The position numbers and the translations under genes are program-made. Below, in pieces: positions 19,181 to 30,459 of a stretch of DNA of 64,000 nt. The stretch comes from Fulvia fulva (lineage: Eukaryota; Ascomycota; Dothideomycetes; Mycosphaerellales; Mycosphaerellaceae). Below the pieces are notes generated by a model. It was not told where the DNA came from and did no database searches. It saw only the letters and a list, made by a program, of their open reading frames with translations. The stretch spans positions 1,612,001 through 1,676,000 of the forward strand of contig NC_063015.1 of the NCBI RefSeq assembly GCF_020509005.1, read 5' to 3'. Position 1 is the first letter of the stretch, and the number at the start of each line of letters is the position of its first letter.

Positions 19181-22100
19181 TTACTCCTCCTTTGGGGAGC
19201 TGTGCGATTGTCAGTGATTGCTTCGTGGATGCTTTGCAACGAACAGAAACTTACGCTGGCGAATATGCCGGACTCGTAGGGCTGTGTTGCGGACTCGTTG
19301 GGCTGTACTTGTCGGGCGAGTTTGGCGAGTCGGCGTCCTGAGCTGGACTCGTAGGACTGTAGACTGGTGACCGTGGACTGTAGCTTGGCGATGTCGGTGA
19401 GTTGCTGCTACCGACACCATTCGCGCGATACGCAGGGCTTGTGGGAGAGTACGCGGGCGAAGTTGGACTGTATTGCGGCGACGTCGGACTGTACTGCGGT
19501 GACGTTGGCGAGTACCTGGGGGATGTTGCACTGCCTGGAGCGTGCGCCGGTGAGGTTGGGCTGTAGTTTGGCGATGTAGGAGAATACGAGGGAGACGTCG
19601 GCGAGTATGAAGGCGACGTCGGGCTGTACGAGGGCGATGTCGGAGACACCTTACTGCCACGACCTCCGCCGCTGTATGCAGGCGATGTTGGTGAGTAAGT
19701 TGGAGACGTTGGCGTATAAGCCGGGCTCGCAGGCGAGTATGTTGGAGACGTCGGTGCATAAGCTGGACTGGTGATGCCCATCGCTGGCGATGTTGGCGAG
19801 TAGTTGCCAAAGCTTGGTGAAGTCGGCGAGTATCCATAAGCTGGCGACGTCGGGCTCATGCCGCTGAATGGACTGGTCGGAGCATAGCCTGGGCTCATGC
19901 CGCCACTGTAAGGACTCATGCCGCCGTTGAAGCCTCCGCCGTAGGCAGTAAGGCCGCCACCTTCGTCTTGACCAGGATTGATGATTGGCGAAAAGCTGGC
20001 GCCATAATCTGGGCCAGCGAAACCACTCTCTGACATCGGCGAGCCGACGTCGTACGGGGTCATCGCACCCTCTGCCATCGGTGAGCCAGCACCGCCCATG
20101 CCCATGTGCTGGACCGGACGTTGTGTCGCACTGACGGTCTTCAACATCTCAGTGTCGAGGAGCATGTCGAACTCGCCGGTACCGCTAGGCGCCAACTGTC
20201 CAAGAATGATGTTCTCAGAAACACCTCGACAGTCGTCAAGCTCTCCAGATGATGCAGCATCAAACAAGATCTCGACAGTCTCCTCGAAGGAACAACGCAT
20301 GAGTGCACCAGTGTCGGATCTGTTGATACCGTGACGAGTCACAGCCATTAGCTCACCCCTTGCGCACATGACATCGCAAAGAATGGCCATGTGTCGGTGG
20401 TTGACGTAAGAACCATCGTTGGTCAGCACGTCCTTCATCTCTCGCATCAGAGACGCGCGGACAGCTTCAATGCCGAACACCTTCATGATCGACTGGAAGT
20501 GGTTGCAAGTCGTCCTCGTTGGGTCGACGCCTTCAACAGCCAGGATGTCCTTCAAATTCACGCCGTCGGTGTCAAGGAGCCACTCCTGGCAATTGCTTTC
20601 TCCGGAAGAGTATTTGAGTGCGCCATCTGGAGCTTCGTACAGGCGTGTCTCCATGGACACGAAAGCACGACGGACGCCTGGAACACCACGAAGCACGACC
20701 GTATCGAGCATGTGGCCTTCGAGACGCTTGAGGGTGTCTTCCTCTTCTTCGGTCTCTTCATCGTCCTTGCTGGACCCTCCAGTATTCATGCGCACCCGAA
20801 TGATTTGGTCGTCAGCGTTGTCATCTGAGAAGATGACGGCAATGTCGCGACCAAACATCTCTTTGATTCTGTTGGCCACGTTGGTGACGCTCAAGCCCTT
20901 GTCAAGCAATTGTGCACGTCCAAGTGTAATGCGCAGTAGCCATTTGCCCTGCATGTCAGGGCTCTCGTCGTCATCTGGCATGATGAAATGGGCCTCAACC
21001 ATGTCCTTGTCGGCCTCGATAACAGTGCTTTGCACATCTGGATCATAGTAGATCTCTGTCTCGTCGGTGACACCTCTCAGACTGGTGAATTCGACCTTGG
21101 ACCGAAGGTCCTTCGCATCGTCCTTCGATGGAATGGACTCCGGCAACTGGAAGACCTTCATGTTGGGTGTCTTGATATTTTCAGCCACATTCAAGATTTC
21201 CTTGAGACGAGGCACACCCTTGGTGGTAGTCTTTGCAGTCACACCAGCCAAATGGAATGTGTTTAGCGTCATCTGGGTAGCTGGCTCTCCGATCGATTGC
21301 GCGGCCAAGACACCAACCATCTCGCCGGGACTGACGAGTGCTCGCAAGAAGCGATTCTCGATATCTCCAAGAATGTTGTCCAGGGCTAGCTTGCTCAGAT
21401 GATCCTCGTTGACGACACGCTTGAAGGCCAGACGAGATCGGAACAAAGCTTTGCACAGCAAAGTCGCGTTGAGATCAGCCTCAATGGACAGTGCGTCTTC
21501 TCCACGAATGACCTGCAGACGCTTGAGCAACGCCGCGACCTTCGGGATAGTCTCACGTGGGTCGAGATCGCTCTTGCTGTTGTCGTTGATCTTGAATTTG
21601 TCCTTCGCGTTCATGATCATGCGGCTGAGGTTGAGGGGAAGATACCTCTGCTCCTTGTCATCATCAACACTCTTGCGAATCTTGTCTCGGTCGTTGGCGA
21701 TGGCTTCGTACTCAGCGTCGAACAGCTTTTGCACCTCAACGTCACCGCGCAGCTCGTTGGCCATCTCCAGCATGTTGGGGGAAAGGCTCTGGTCCTTGCT
21801 GGTTGGGTTGATGAGATCAAGCTTGTACTTCTTGTCGAATTGCTCGTGCGATGCAGCAATGATCGACAGTGGCTGCTCTTCAATGAACATGGCATCGAGA
21901 CCGTCCTCGCCGTAAGTGAACTGGAGGATATCGCCCAGAGAGTTGCGAACCGTGCTGTCGTACTTGATCATGACCTCTTCCAGAGCCTTCACTAGACGAC
22001 GCTGGATGTAACCAGTCTCTGCAGTCTTGACAGCAGTGTCAATAAGACCTTCACGACCACCCATCGCGTGGAAGAAGAACTCTTGCGGCGTTAGGCCACG

Positions 22101-24695
22101 CAGATACGAGTTCTCCACGAATCCTCTGGATGCCGGCGAGTAGTCGTCTTTGGGGAAATGCGGCAGCACTCGGTACTTGAAGCCGAAAGGAAGACGCTTG
22201 CCTTCAAGCGACTGCTGGCCAACGGCCGCCGTCATCTGCGAGACATTCGTAGTTGAGCCCTTGGACCCAGACTTGACCATGATTCCGACGTTGTTGCAAG
22301 CCCTCATGTGCTTGTAAGCAACGTCACCAGACTTGTTTCGAGCGTTGTCGAGTGCAGCTTTGGTTTTCGACTCGAAGGTCTCTCTGATGGTCATACCTGG
22401 AGCAGGTTCCAATTCATTACCTTGGACCTCTGACTCCAGAACATCGACCTCTGCCTTCCGTTCCGCGATCTCTTCCTCAATCTTGCCGACCATAAACTCG
22501 TCGGGAATCGTGTCACCGATACCGACACTGAAACCATTATGCAACAGCCAGTAGCAGACAACCCGCTGAGCGGCATTGAAGAACTCAACAGCCGCATCAG
22601 GACCTCTGTCGTTGAAGATGCAATGGACGACACCACCACCAGAGGCACCAACGATGCCCTTGACCATGCGACCCCAGATGATCTCGCCGTTCTGAATCAC
22701 CAGACCGTCGTCTTTCTCTTCTGTCAGCGGCATGTGATCTTTCTTCAGACGAAGAATGTTCAAGCCGGCTGGGAGGGTAAGCGATGCTATCTGCTTACCC
22801 GTCCAGCGCGGAAGTGGCTTGATGATTGCTGGTGGGGGAACAACACCGTCCCAGCCAGGCACCCAAAGTAGAATGTTCATGACTTGCTCGTAGTCGAGGA
22901 ACACGTCACGCCGAGTCATCATGTAAATACCCGCCATAGTGTCCTGGACGATACCCATGAGAGGACCGTTCTTCTGTGGCGAGACGATGTTGTGCGGTAC
23001 AGCACAGAGGTTAGCGACCTCAGCTCGTGTCTCGTGACTTTGAGGAACGTGCAAGTTCATCTCGTCACCGTCGAAATCGGCGTTGTAGGGCGACGTGACC
23101 GACAGGTTGAGACGGAAGGTCGAGTAGGGCATGACCTTGACTCTGTGACCCATCATAGACTCCTTGTGCAGCGATGGCTGACGGTTGAAGATGATGTAGT
23201 CGTTATCGACCACGTGTCGCTCAACGATCCAACCAAGCTGCAAGCTGATCTCGCCTGCGCGCTTGTGGTACCGAAGATCGATACGTGAGCCATCCTCGCG
23301 AATGATAAACTTGGCACCTGGATGCTCGAGTGGTCCGTTTCGAACTAGGCCCTGCAGCTTGTGGATGTTGTAGACAGTGACCCGCTCCGGGAAAGTGAGA
23401 ACGCGAGCAATCGATCTTGGGACACCGACTTGGTCGAGATCCAGGTTGGGGTCACCAGTGATGACAGTACGTGCTGAGAAGTCGACACGCTTGCCCATCA
23501 GATTACCGCGAAGACGACCTTCCTTGGACTTTAATCGTGCTCGGATAGCCTTGAGTGGACGACCAGTCTTTTGTTGCGCTCGTGGCAAGCCAGCAATATC
23601 GTTGTCCATATAGGTAGCAACATGATACTGCAGCAATGAGTAGAACTCTTCGTGGATGTGCTGCGGCGAGCCCTCCTGCTCACATCGTCGAACGTTTGAG
23701 TTGGCACGGATGATGTCGGACAGCTTGTATGTCAAGTCGTCTTCAGATCGCATGCCTTGGCTCGTGCCGTCGACCGAGATACTAGGCCGAACTGCTGGTG
23801 GTGGCACAGGCAGCACGGTCAGTACCATCCACTCTGGACGGGCATAGTCCACGTTCAGTCCGAGTCGTGCCAGGTCCTCCTCGGAGATGTTCCGGAAAAT
23901 GTTCAGGGCCATCTGTGGTGTAATGGGACGCTTCTCGACACCGCCATCGTCACCAGTCTCTTCGTTCTTCGCCATCTTCCAAGTGCCAATGAGCTTGAGC
24001 TGTTCCTTGCGAATCGTCGGCTGGATGTTGCCGCATCCCCCGTGCCCCGGTTGCTTCGGCTTCTTGGGGTCCTCGCCGAAGTTTTGCTCGTCTTTGTCGG
24101 GCTCAGTGTCGGCTTGACAGTCTGATTTGTTTTTGCACAACTTCGTAATTTGCTCGAAACGTCGCTTTGGGTCGCGAAGCCTACTGGCCAGTACGAACGC
24201 AGGGTTGCGCTGCAGACATTCGTGTAAGCACTGAACAGAAAAGAGGAGACTCACCTTGTGCGAAACAACGGAAAGAACTTACTTCATCTTCCAAGAGCTT
24301 CCCGCAGTTGTGGCACACAGACTCGAGGATCTTCTTGATCTTGGTGATGAAGCCTAGTCACGTGATGATCAGCATATGTAATGAACTGGTGTCAGGCTTC
24401 GAAAGCACTGCTTACCGACGTGGAAGACCGGAACAGCCAGCTCGATGTGGCCAAAGTGACCAGGACACTCCAGCTGCTCCTCACCACATGTACCGCATCT
24501 GGCGGTGCGGTCAATGGTGCCGAGTTTTGGATCGTTCAGGCCCTTCTCCCGCGGCCGGGTTCTCGACTCGTCCATAGTCTCCGGGTACTCAATATGGCAC
24601 ACACTCATGTTCTTGATCTCTTCCGGTGAGAAGAGTCCAAACTGGATCTCCTGCACCGTTTTGAGCGGCGCCAACGACTTGAGGAAGCCAGACAT
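19181..24695 (-). CDS. RPB1: RNA polymerase II largest subunit Rpb1
   Basis: Four exons on the minus strand: 24695-24416, 24353-24283, 24209-19255 and 19199-19181, giving 1774 aa. All introns are GT-AG and keep frame. Exons 1 and 2 give the zinc-binding clamp head ([19 protein letters not shown], then VCHNCGKLL). Exon 3 carries the catalytic [16 protein letters not shown] near residue 493, the trigger loop and bridge helix region, and the C-terminal domain. The CTD is built of YSPTSPx heptads, broken by Gly-rich and degenerate stretches ([24 protein letters not shown]). The last exon is only 19 nt and changes the end to a short acidic tail (SPASPKEE). Without it the frame would stop at a TAA inside the GTAAGT donor. 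Divergent from SWD1. Confidence 0.95.
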
Positions 24696-25701
24696 GATGG
24701 CGGTTCAACGTGGTTGTTTGGGTGACAAGTTCCCGGTGTCGTGTCCGACGTGCTCTGAACCACTGCTTTGGTGCGGAAAGTCGGATTCTTTGACAAAGAT
24801 GCGCTTTGTGTTGGCGCGTCGCTTCACTTCCTGGAGCGAAACTCGCTGTCCGCCACGTCCCCTATCAACAGCAGGCGACCTTAGTGAAGGCCGCTGCCGC
24901 GCCTGGCGCCTTCAAACACTCCTCGGCGACCTCTATGATTGCTATCTCGTCGACTGTGTGATGGCCCGCGGTCGGGATGATGCGCGCAGTGCGCTGGTAA
25001 GAATGTCGCTGTCGGTCGTCTCGCGTGCGCCCGAGTGGCTCGTGGGTCAATCGCAGGCCCGCCGGCGACTGAAAAGTGGTGACAGTGGGAGTCCCGTATT
25101 CTACGCGTGTGGTAGTCGCAATATCGCGGGGTGCGCGGCGATATTGGATGGGGTGGCGGATGGTGAGGGTGGGTGTCGTGGTGATGTTCTGCCTGGCAGC
25201 GGAGGCCGGCTTTGGCGATCACGAAAGATCGATGCGGCTGCGGCTGGGCCCGCGCGTAGCTTTCTCGGCTAAAGTGTTTTTGGCACGCAGGGCAGTCCAG
25301 AATCAACCACGGCCGATTGTCTCGTCCTTCTGCTGTGTGCGCGGTCTGCGATGCGGTCGGAAGAATGTCTCTGCGCAAGTCGTGACACGGTCGCGGTCGC
25401 GGTCACTGTGCTGGTGCTTGTTGACAGGAAGAAGTGTCGCAAGCGGAGTGTAGACGTTGCCCTGCGCGAGGAAGTCGAAGAAACGCGCCCTCCCTTCACA
25501 AACTGCACAAGCTGCACAAGCTGCACAAGCTGCCCTATTCACTGTCTCTTCCAAACACCGCACCCGTCGCTCGCAGTCACCTTCACGACTGCCGTGTCGC
25601 ATACATAGACGCATGTGCTCTGCTGCTGATTGCGCCTCACTCATGACTCACTGCAGGCAACACTCCCCTACCTCCCTTACCACGCCCTTCACCACCGCAC
25701 C
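24696..25701. promoter_or_regulatory. Divergent promoter region between RPB1 and SWD1
   Basis: About 1 kb separates two divergent start codons, so it should hold both promoters. It contains open frames on both strands, including a 255-codon plus frame overlapping RPB1 exon 1, but none has a domain or conserved composition. A triple 9-bp repeat lies near the SWD1 side. Confidence 0.4.
25503..25529 (+). repeat. Three tandem copies of CTGCACAAG
   Basis: Perfect 9-bp units at 25503-25511, 25512-25520 and 25521-25529, followed by a partial CTGC. It lies about 170 bp upstream of the SWD1 start codon, within the likely promoter or 5' UTR. Confidence 0.9.
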
Positions 25702-27141
25702 ATGAACCTGCCGCTGTCAGATCCCGTGCTGCTCGCCCAAGACATCCCCGAGACGCTCACAGCCCGCCTGCGCTCTTCCGGCCAGGCAGTATGCATCCGC
25801 TTTTCCCACCGCGGCGACCTCCTGGCGTCGGGCACTGCGAAGGGCACCATCGCCATCTTCGACCTCGAGACCAACGGCGTTGCGCGCAAACTCAAAGGCC
25901 ACACTGCCGGCCGCACGGTACAATCGCTGTCGTGGGAGAGGAGCGGGAGGTATCTGCTAAGCAGCAGTGTAGACTGGAAGGTCATACTGTGGGATCTGAA
26001 AGATGGCAGTAGAGTGCGCACCGTCAATCTGGGCGCGCCCGTTTATATCGCAGAGCTGCACCCAGCAAACGCGATGATGTGTGTTGCTGCCCTGTACGAG
26101 TACAGGCCGGTGCTTGCAGACTTCACGCATGACGAGAAGATCAAGCAAATGGCTCTGCCAAACTTACCCAAGCGAGCACCGCACGAGATCGAAGGCAACG
26201 AGAAGGCGGACGCTAAGCACTTCACTACTGTTGCTGCTTTCGCTCCTACTGGATCTCACATCATTACTGGCACTACCAAGGGATGGCTGAACGTCATCGA
26301 TGCCCACACACGAGAGACGGTTTACAGCAATCGCCTTTGCTCCAAGCCCATCTTACTCATTCGCCTCAGCAGTTCCGGCCGAGATCTGCTTGTCAATGCC
26401 TCTGACACCATTATTCGCACAATCAAGCTTCCCGACCTGTCCGACCCAAAGCTGCAACCCGATAGCATTCGTTTGGAGGTGGAGCACAAGTTTCAGGATG
26501 TAGTCAATCGCCTGTCATGGAACCACGTTGCCTTCAGCAGCAACGCCGACTATGTAATGGCCTCGACCTTGATGAACCACGACATCTACATTTGGGAGCG
26601 CGGTCACGGCTCGCTTGTCAAGATCCTCGAAGGACCCAAGGAAGAGCTGGGCGCGGTGGAGTGGCATCCTACACGACCGTTCGTGGCTGCGACTGGCGTG
26701 GAGAGTGGTAAGATCTATCTCTGGTCAATAAACACGCCGCAAAGATGGTCAGCGCTCGCGCCAGATTTCGTAGAGGTTGAAGAGAATCACGAATACATTG
26801 AGAAAGAAGACGAGTTCGACATTCACAATACGGCAGAGCTGCAGAAGAGGAGGCTGGATCAAGAGGACGAAGATGTGGATGTGCTAACAGTGGACGAAGA
26901 ACAGCTGGAGCGCGAGGGCAAGATCAACAAAGGTGCCCATGAGGAATTCCGCATGCCGGTGCTTCTGGATATGGACGATAGTGACAGCGAGGACGAGATG
27001 ATAGCCATCGGCGCCGGACAGTTCAGGAGAAAGAGCACAGCACAGGCAGATGACCTGGACTTTGTCGATGGCAACGATGCTGCGCACGGAGAGGTTGAGA
27101 CGAATGGCCATGCTGGAATGAAGAGACGGCGTGGTGATTGA
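25702..27141 (+). CDS. SWD1: COMPASS (Set1) complex WD40 subunit Swd1/RbBP5
   Basis: Single exon, 479 aa. Swd1 (RbBP5 in animals) is a WD40 core subunit of the H3K4 methyltransferase COMPASS. Visible features are the N-terminal NLPLSDPVLLAQDIPETLTA, then WD repeats (FSHRGDLLASGTAKGTIAIF, LSWERSGRYLLSSSVDWKVI, VEWHPTRPFVAATGVESGKI). The family motif around APVYIAELHPAN is present, as is the hinge SALAPDFVEVEENHEYIEKE, which in RbBP5 contacts the catalytic module. The tail is acidic. The ATG at 25702 was preferred to an upstream in-frame codon because homologues begin MNLPL-like. Confidence 0.88.
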   Translation: MNLPLSDPVLLAQDIPETLTARLRSSGQAVCIRFSHRGDLLASGTAKGTIAIFDLETNGVARKLKGHTAGRTVQSLSWERSGRYLLSSSVDWKVILWDLKDGSRVRTVNLGAPVYIAELHPANAMMCVAALYEYRPVLADFTHDEKIKQMALPNLPKRAPHEIEGNEKADAKHFTTVAAFAPTGSHIITGTTKGWLNVIDAHTRETVYSNRLCSKPILLIRLSSSGRDLLVNASDTIIRTIKLPDLSDPKLQPDSIRLEVEHKFQDVVNRLSWNHVAFSSNADYVMASTLMNHDIYIWERGHGSLVKILEGPKEELGAVEWHPTRPFVAATGVESGKIYLWSINTPQRWSALAPDFVEVEENHEYIEKEDEFDIHNTAELQKRRLDQEDEDVDVLTVDEEQLEREGKINKGAHEEFRMPVLLDMDDSDSEDEMIAIGAGQFRRKSTAQADDLDFVDGNDAAHGEVETNGHAGMKRRRGD

Positions 27142-27694
27142 GCATAGTCCCTTGATGAAAAGTCCCCTGATGAAAAGACCAGCCACGATGATCGCGTCAG
27201 GGCCACGCATAATGTCCACCACCAAGACGCAAGCACTTCGCAACAGTACTCGTATGTATCCATAGCGATACCAACAGCGAGCACCCACAGAAAGTTGTAT
27301 GAACCGAGTCGGACCATATCCGGTCAACGATCTCAACTGTCTGCCTAGCAGATCTACGGCATGTAGCCAAGCCAGCGGCCAAGAGATGCCTGTAGAGACC
27401 TGGGACTTGCAGGGATGCACCATAGCGCGCACGATATCTCGGACTTCACTTGCACAAGTTGCATTATGCAATCAAGGCTCGCGTAAGCAGCAGAACTCTC
27501 GCCATGCGACCTTCCAGCAAGGAATGAGGAGGGAGATGGCTCAGGGAAGAGGTCATGCTGAGCAACAATATCGAAAATGCTACGGAACTCGATAAACCTC
27601 ACAACCAATGGTATCTAATGCACACAACAATAATTCTTCCCAATACGCCGAAAAATCTCACTAGTTCCCCCTCGATCCCTCACACAGCCTACCC
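27142..27694. other. Intergenic region between convergent genes
   Basis: Only 3' UTR sequence is expected. A short imperfect direct repeat (CCTTGATGAAAAG and CCCTGATGAAAAG, near 27151-27178) is the only structure seen. Confidence 0.35.
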
Positions 27695-29566
27695 TTACTC
27701 CCAATCCTCCTTAATCATAGCAGCCGCCTTCTCTGCCAGCCCAAACAAACTACTACTCAGATGCGCGCTCAGCTGAATCGGCACCACACTCGCATCCACA
27801 GCTCTCACATTCCCAATCCCATAAACCTTCAGCCGCGAATCCACGACACCACCCATCTCCTCCTTCATCATCGCCAACGTAGCCACATAATGCCACACAC
27901 TCGTAAAACTGCCCTTGACCCATTCCTCCCACTCGGACTCGCCTGCACCCTCGGGGACAACGCTCTTTCCTGGTGTGACTTCGTCAACGACGTAGTTCGA
28001 GAGAGGTTCCGTCTCGAAGACCTCGCGGGACTGTTGGTTCACGGCGACTTGGAATGTGAGGTCCAGAGGATGGCGGAAATAGGAGGGGTTGACGGTGGGG
28101 TGTTGCCATGGGTCGCTTGAATTGATGTGGCATGTCCCACGGGACAGGACGATGAGGTTCCAGTTGTCGATTCCGACTTGGTCTGTGGTGGGATTAATGG
28201 TGAAGAAGACTTCCGCCGCGGCGGAGTCGGTTGTCTCGAAGAGGTTCTGGAGTTGAGTCTGGAGGATGGTGTGAGTAGCGTCAGCGTCTGCGACGAGGCC
28301 CTCCGATTGGAGTTGGTTGGCGTAGTCGGCAAGGCCTGCGGTGGTGGTGGAGTACATCTCTTCAGCGCGGGAGCGGAGGAGTTGGCGTGCTGACGGGAAT
28401 GCGATAGCGGATGGAGGGCCGGTGCCGTTGTGGTCTGTTTCCGGGTGGGCGGTGAAGGTGAGGGTGTTTTTGGTTTGTTCTTGCATGTGCTTTCCTACAC
28501 CGGCGAGATTCAGCTTTGGTGTGATACCAGCCGCCTGGAGGATGGCGGGATCGCCGACGCCAGAGAGCTCGAGGATTTGAGGGCTCTGGAGGGAGCCAGC
28601 GGCCAAAAGGACTTCGCGTCTTGCTTTCACGGTGTGGATTGTGCTTTCTGCAGACTCCTGAAAGTGGACCCCATCTGCAATGAGCTCGCCATCGTCTTGC
28701 TTCCAGACAATCTGTGTCACGCGGTGGCCGGTGAGAATCACGAAATTTTGTCTTTGCTGGACTTGATGTTGCGCGTATTGGGTGAATGCGCTCGAACGAT
28801 TCTGCCACTCGTCGAAGTGTAGCATGTTCGGGATTATTGTAGCGCCTGTGGTTACGCCAGACGCAGCGTCCGAATTTCTTGTGAGATTCTCCCAAACCCG
28901 CTGCGAAGCTTCGACCGCTGGAAGCTGAGTACCAGCGAACATGTTCGCAGCAAAAGAGACGTCGATTGGTCCGCCATACCCGTGGTACAAGCTGTCGTAA
29001 TGAGCACCCTTCGTGTCTCTTTGCACTGCAGTAGGCACGTGGAAGTCTTCGGTAACCAACATGTACTTGTTGAACTCGTTCCAGCCCCAGGAGTCGTCAC
29101 CAGTGAGCAGGGGAAGCACATCGTACTGAGATCGTGCTCCTTTCGTCCAGGATGCTCCATTGATACTGCCAGACCCTCCAAGGGTCTTTCCGGCTACAAG
29201 TTGTAAGCCGTTGCCGTCTTGTGATTCGATTGGAGTAGAATAGATTTGATGGTCAAGTCGTTCAGACGAGAAGGACTGTCCATAGTTCCGAACATCGTTG
29301 ATCCTTGGGTCGGCGTGATTGTCGTGGCCGGCTTCGATCACCAGCACAGAGACCTTGGGATCCTCAGTAAGACGACTGGCAACCACCAAGCCTGTCAGTC
29401 CTCCTCCAGCAATGACATAGTCGAAGGTCTGGTTGGCGATTGTAGATGATGAATTCGTGATGCCCATAGTTGTGCCGTTGTGAATAGCAGACTGGTATCC
29501 TGAAGGAAGTGCATGGGTAAGACTTGCTGCCAGTGCAGTCACAGTAGTGATTGAGAACTTCATCAT
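27695..29566 (-). CDS. Secreted GMC oxidoreductase (glucose/alcohol oxidase type)
   Basis: Single exon, 623 aa. A signal peptide (MMKFSITTVTALAASLTHA) precedes the FAD-binding fold: DYVIAGGGLTGLVVASRL (dinucleotide motif) and VLVIEAG, then GKTLGGSGSINGASW (GMC signature 1) and EVLLAAGSLQSPQILELSG (signature 2). The C-terminal substrate domain has VWHYVATLAM, carrying the first active-site His, and VRAVDASVVPIQLSAHLSSS, where the second His sits in SAH. Both catalytic positions are therefore intact. Family members oxidise sugars or aryl/aliphatic alcohols with release of hydrogen peroxide. The exact substrate is not deducible. Many N-glycosylation sequons support secretion. The start is the first of two adjacent ATGs that give a signal peptide; the frame extends further upstream without one. 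Confidence 0.9.
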   Translation of the reverse strand: MMKFSITTVTALAASLTHALPSGYQSAIHNGTTMGITNSSSTIANQTFDYVIAGGGLTGLVVASRLTEDPKVSVLVIEAGHDNHADPRINDVRNYGQSFSSERLDHQIYSTPIESQDGNGLQLVAGKTLGGSGSINGASWTKGARSQYDVLPLLTGDDSWGWNEFNKYMLVTEDFHVPTAVQRDTKGAHYDSLYHGYGGPIDVSFAANMFAGTQLPAVEASQRVWENLTRNSDAASGVTTGATIIPNMLHFDEWQNRSSAFTQYAQHQVQQRQNFVILTGHRVTQIVWKQDDGELIADGVHFQESAESTIHTVKARREVLLAAGSLQSPQILELSGVGDPAILQAAGITPKLNLAGVGKHMQEQTKNTLTFTAHPETDHNGTGPPSAIAFPSARQLLRSRAEEMYSTTTAGLADYANQLQSEGLVADADATHTILQTQLQNLFETTDSAAAEVFFTINPTTDQVGIDNWNLIVLSRGTCHINSSDPWQHPTVNPSYFRHPLDLTFQVAVNQQSREVFETEPLSNYVVDEVTPGKSVVPEGAGESEWEEWVKGSFTSVWHYVATLAMMKEEMGGVVDSRLKVYGIGNVRAVDASVVPIQLSAHLSSSLFGLAEKAAAMIKEDWE

Positions 29567-30459
29567 GGAAGACGAAGTCGAATTGTTTGATGACGATTGG
29601 GATTGGGCTGCTCGATGGTTCTGCCCGCTTTGCCTTATATGCTTTACCATCCAGCTGGGACTGTCTTCCCAGCTTGCTAAACACAACGTCCTGGCACGCG
29701 GTGGGCATACGCCACGTCAGTCAGCTTCAAAGAACTTGCTCGTTGTCCGTAGCCCGAAGGCGTAGCATGAGGCGACTTTCGTCTTGGCTATGGACCATGA
29801 TGTCTGTCTCGACAGCGGCCGCTGGGAGTCGATAGCGCTACTGCTCCCATGCTTTGACAGGCAGCATTGCTTTTAGCCTCTCGAGCCTTCAGGTAGGCTG
29901 CGCATGCTTTGCAAGACAGCATCCTAAGTCGTTGACAGCGCTGGCCAAGCGCAACTAAGGTGATGAGGCTGAGCTGCTAAATGTCTTGTCAAGCAGTTGT
30001 GCCAAGAGATCGTGGGCGCTTCTCGGCGAGATTCTCTCAACGCCATACTTTATTCAAAGACGTCTGACCTTTGATGTCATGGGTGTGCGTATCTGCGTGT
30101 GCTGATTGTTGTGTGCATCCAGTGTCGGGCTTTCTTGGACGTTGATGCCAAGCTGAATTGTTTCGGCGACGATGGCCGATTCGGTCCTTTGTGTGCAACT
30201 TACGAAGTTTAATGGCTGAGCGCCGGTGAGCACGCGGTGGTACTCCATTCGCGTGTGGTTGGTAGTGCGAGATGCCATCTTCCACATGTTTGCGGATGGG
30301 CACAGATCTGATGTTTTTATTGTCGCCTTTGATGATGGCTGCAGGTGATGTCTTTCTTGATTTTGTTCGTACATCGTTCGCTGATACCATTCTACGTACA
30401 TGTACACCAGCGCTGCAAAAAGGACGCGCACAGATTCAGGTCGCACACTCCGGAAACGC
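29567..30459. other. Intergenic region
   Basis: Promoter of the GMC oxidoreductase and 3' flank of the acyl-CoA dehydrogenase. No gene or repeat could be supported. Confidence 0.3.

Noticed and set aside
24505..25272. 255-codon plus-strand frame over the RPB1 start
   Set aside because: It is antisense to RPB1 exon 1 and runs through the divergent promoter. It has no domain, and its first part is the mirror of a highly conserved coding exon.
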